Source: Halomicrobium urmianum
Lineage (GTDB): Archaea; Halobacteriota; Halobacteria; Halobacteriales; Haloarculaceae
DNA: 64,000 nt
Direction: 5' to 3'
Assembly: GCF_020217425.1 (NCBI RefSeq)
Contig: NZ_CP084090.1
Coordinates: forward strand, 3,162,001 to 3,226,000
The translations under genes and the position numbers were made by a program. The notes under the pieces are model-generated. The model saw nothing but the letters and a program-made list of their open reading frames with translations, was not told the origin of the DNA and searched no databases. Shown here in pieces: positions 61,901 to 64,000 of this stretch. How positions within the stretch are numbered: the stretch's first letter is position 1; every line of letters begins with the position of its first letter.

Positions 61901-62647
61901 TTAGAGGTAGGCCGCGTCCCACTGGTCTGCGAGGTGCTTGTTCCCGCACTCCTCGCACTCGAGGCGTCCCAGCGAGTCGGACCCGATCTCGACGCTCCCG
62001 CAGTTCGAACAGAAGTAGCCGTAGGCGTCCTCGTCCGCCGGGTCCTCGTACGTCCGGAAGAAGGGACCGTCCGTCCCCGGCACGTCGTCGTCGGCGTCGA
62101 CGGTCCGCTCTCGGCCGTCCACCGTCACCGTGTCGGGGACGTCGACGGGTTCGTCGTCGGCGACGGGGGCCGCTGGGTCCGGGTGCCTGTAGACGTACGC
62201 GTGGAAGGACTCCTCGGCGAACTCGATCTCGACCTTCTCGCCGCGCTCGTAGCCGAACTGCTCGCAGAACTGGTCGCCCTCGGGGTCCTCAGCGAGGACG
62301 GTGCCGATCAGCGCGCTGTCGCCCTCGGCCGCGACGTCGCGGGCGTCCTCGACGAGCGCGGTGCCGGCGCCCTGTCCGCGGTGGCCCGGTTCGACGTGGA
62401 GCCACCGGAGGATCGCGTGGTCGCCGACCTCGACGTCGGCGAACCCGAGCACCTCGCCCTCCTCTTCGGCGACGCGTATCCGGTTCGCGTCGCCCTCGAC
62501 CCGCTCGCGGACTGCGTCCTCGGAGAGCACCGCGGCCACGATCGTCTCGATCTGGTCCGGGGACAGCGAGTAGGAAGTCTGGAAGGACTGCTCGGCGATC
62601 CGCCTGATCCGCCCGGAGTCGTCCGCCTCGGCCGCTCTGACGTCCAT
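61901..62647 (-). CDS. GNAT acetyltransferase fused to a zinc ribbon
   Basis: 248 residues. The GNAT domain (1-150) has LRWLHVEPGHRGQGAGTALV, the acetyl-CoA pyrophosphate loop (R/Q-x-x-G-x-G/A). After a linker, the C-terminus (about 210-240) has CSNCGS and CEECGNKH, a four-Cys zinc ribbon. The ribbon may recruit the enzyme to a nucleic acid or protein target. Substrate unknown. Confidence 0.8.
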   Translation of the reverse strand: MDVRAAEADDSGRIRRIAEQSFQTSYSLSPDQIETIVAAVLSEDAVRERVEGDANRIRVAEEEGEVLGFADVEVGDHAILRWLHVEPGHRGQGAGTALVEDARDVAAEGDSALIGTVLAEDPEGDQFCEQFGYERGEKVEIEFAEESFHAYVYRHPDPAAPVADDEPVDVPDTVTVDGRERTVDADDDVPGTDGPFFRTYEDPADEDAYGYFCSNCGSVEIGSDSLGRLECEECGNKHLADQWDAAYL

Positions 62648-62840
62648 GCCGCCACGTCGCCGCCGCGGCGATTAACTGTGCTTGCGACCTCGTTGCCGGG
62701 TCCCCTCGCTCGACTGCAGACTGGTGCCCCTTGGTTGCGAGAAACCGGCGACCTCGCCGAATCCCGGGCGGCGGCGTCGAGCGCCCACCACTTTCATCTA
62801 CAGTGTCAGGTTGAAGGTGGACGAATCACATGAACTACAT

Positions 62841-63692
62841 ATGCACTTCACCAGCAACGACGGGGTCCGTGCGAGTTCACGCGGCTGGGCCCGTCGAGAG
62901 CGGCCCGACGGGGTTCGACTCCGCTACGAGACGGCGGGTCCAGACGACGCCACGGCGGTGGCGTTCGTCGAGGGACTCGGCTACGGCACCTGGATGTGGG
63001 GCTGGCAGCGCCCCGCGCTCGCCGAGTCGTATCGGACAGTGGTCTGGGACAACCGCGGCACCGGCGAGTCGGACGAACCGGAGGGGCCGTACACGACGGA
63101 GGAGATGGCCGGCGACATGGCGGCGGTCCTCGACGACGCCGGGGTGGACCGCGCGCACCTCGTCGGCGCGAGCCTCGGCGGGATGATCGCCCTCCAGTAC
63201 GCGCTGGACTACGACGGCGCCGCGTCGCTCTCGCTGCTGTGTACCTCGGCCGGCGGCGACGAGGCCGTCCCGATGCCGGACGACGCGCGGGCACGCGTGT
63301 TCGACGTCCCCCGTGGCCTCGACCGGGTGGAGTCGATCCGGTACAGGATGCGGCCGGCGTTTACGGACGACTTCTGGGACGCGAACCCCGAAGTGATCGA
63401 CCGCATCGTCGACCGGCGCCTGGAGACGGATCCCTCCGATCGGGCCTACGAGTGGCAGGCCGCGGCGGCGACGTCGTTCGACGCGACCGACCGCCTCGAC
63501 GAGGTCGACGTCCCCGCGCTCGTCCTCCACGGCACCGACGACCGCGTCGTGCCCGTCGAGAACGGCCGGCTGCTGGCCGACGGGCTCCCCGACGCTCGCC
63601 TGGAGACCGTCGCCGGCGGCTCCCACCTGTTCTTCGTCGAGCGGAATGAACTCGTGAACGAACGGCTGCTGTCCTTCCTCGACGATGTCTGA
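62841..63692 (+). CDS. Alpha/beta hydrolase
   Basis: 283 residues from MHFTSNDGVRASSRGWARRE; the true start may be a little later. Nucleophile elbow LVGASLGGMIALQY, acid Asp in GTDDRVVPVENG, and catalytic His in AGGSHLFFVERNE are all present, with VVWDNRGTGESD of the family. No signal peptide. The AMP-dependent synthetase starts inside its last codons, so the pair could act on one acyl or ester compound. Confidence 0.8.
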   Translation: MHFTSNDGVRASSRGWARRERPDGVRLRYETAGPDDATAVAFVEGLGYGTWMWGWQRPALAESYRTVVWDNRGTGESDEPEGPYTTEEMAGDMAAVLDDAGVDRAHLVGASLGGMIALQYALDYDGAASLSLLCTSAGGDEAVPMPDDARARVFDVPRGLDRVESIRYRMRPAFTDDFWDANPEVIDRIVDRRLETDPSDRAYEWQAAAATSFDATDRLDEVDVPALVLHGTDDRVVPVENGRLLADGLPDARLETVAGGSHLFFVERNELVNERLLSFLDDV

Positions 63693-64000
63693 GCACGGTC
63701 CCCAGCGCTGGGTCGGGAACTGGAGCGGCCGGCGAGCGGCGCTGACCCCCGACTGGGTCGGCCTGGTCGACGCCGCGACCGGCGCGGAGTACACCTACGC
63801 CGACCTCGACCGTCGGGCGAACCGGACCGCCCGGCTGCTGGCCGAGTACGGGGTGACGGCCCCAGACGCTCGTGAGGAGCGCGCGGCAGCGGACCACGAA
63901 CCCGGGAGCGTGACCGTGCTCGCACGGAACCGTCCGGAGTACGTCGACCTCTTCTTCGCCACGGGGAAGACCGGCGGCGTCCTCGCGCCGCTGTCCTACC
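63685..64000 (+). CDS. AMP-dependent acyl-CoA synthetase / ligase (ANL family), N-terminal part
   Basis: ATG at 63685 overlaps the hydrolase stop by eight bases; the frame runs off the right edge (105 codons visible). TYADLDRRANRTARLLAEYG and VTVLARNRPEYVDLFFATGK are the usual N-terminal motifs of ANL adenylating enzymes. The AMP-binding core lies outside the window, so substrate class cannot be told. Confidence 0.8.
   Translation, partial: MSEHGPQRWVGNWSGRRAALTPDWVGLVDAATGAEYTYADLDRRANRTARLLAEYGVTAPDAREERAAADHEPGSVTVLARNRPEYVDLFFATGKTGGVLAPLSY

Noticed and set aside
1-64000. tRNA, rRNA, RNase P RNA or SRP RNA genes
   Set aside because: I looked for T-loop, GAGGAAAGTC-type and GGAAGGGAGC-type core motifs in gaps and saw none; a covariance-model scan would settle it.

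Overview
The window is chromosomal DNA of a halophilic archaeon (class Halobacteria). The evidence is very high GC, acidic Asp/Glu-rich proteins, leaderless promoters with a TATA box about 27 bases before the start codon, an archaeal Dph2, an AglJ-type N-glycosylation enzyme, Bat-type HTH regulators, PAS histidine kinases and a semi-phosphorylative sugar pathway kinase. A member of Haloarculaceae is plausible, but I cannot fix the genus. No rRNA, tRNA or CRISPR array was seen.

Layout. 1-3.9 kb: part of a surface-glycan locus on the + strand (phosphodiesterase end, sulfatase-like enzyme, DUF2334 deacetylase-like protein, GT4 glycosyltransferase). 4-10.6 kb: a TrmB-family regulator divergent from a 34-residue cysteine peptide across a perfect palindrome, then AglJ, DoxX, a rhomboid protease, a METTL5-like rRNA methyltransferase and Pcm. 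10.7-25.2 kb: a signalling block with kinases, receivers, a cytosolic chemotaxis-type transducer and a YlbF protein, mixed with Dph2, an MBL hydrolase, a HisG-like protein and a quinone-stress pair (MhqO-like dioxygenase and MhqD-like hydrolase). One kinase carries a frameshift at about 13.74 kb, and a Bat-like regulator at 29.1-30.2 kb is a pseudogene.

30.5-43.4 kb is the accessory and most interesting part. It holds a Tat-exported GH5 glycoside hydrolase ending in a dockerin-like module, an integrase with a DUF5805 partner, about 2.4 kb with no convincing gene but several hairpins, and a membrane-anchored cohesin-like protein. Divergent from the cohesin gene is a giant exported protein with a dockerin-like module, many thrombospondin type-3 Ca-binding repeats, a pretoxin-like region and a C-terminal candidate PD-(D/E)XK nuclease. 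A candidate immunity gene follows 2 bases later. The giant frame is broken by an in-frame TGA and an in-frame TAG. This looks like an archaeal polymorphic toxin locus whose effector could be held on the surface by a cohesin-dockerin pair.

43.5-61.7 kb is central metabolism: KDG kinase, pyruvate kinase (with a small upstream ORF), a ROK glucokinase, then the glycerol regulon (glpK and a membrane protein divergent from glpABC), UspA and PEP carboxylase, whose promoter contains a 9-bp inverted repeat. An Orc1-like ATPase sits among them with no visible origin repeats. Together these genes feed glycerol, glucose and KDG to PEP and pyruvate, with PEP carboxylase refilling oxaloacetate. The window ends with a GNAT-zinc ribbon protein, an alpha/beta hydrolase and the start of an acyl-CoA synthetase.
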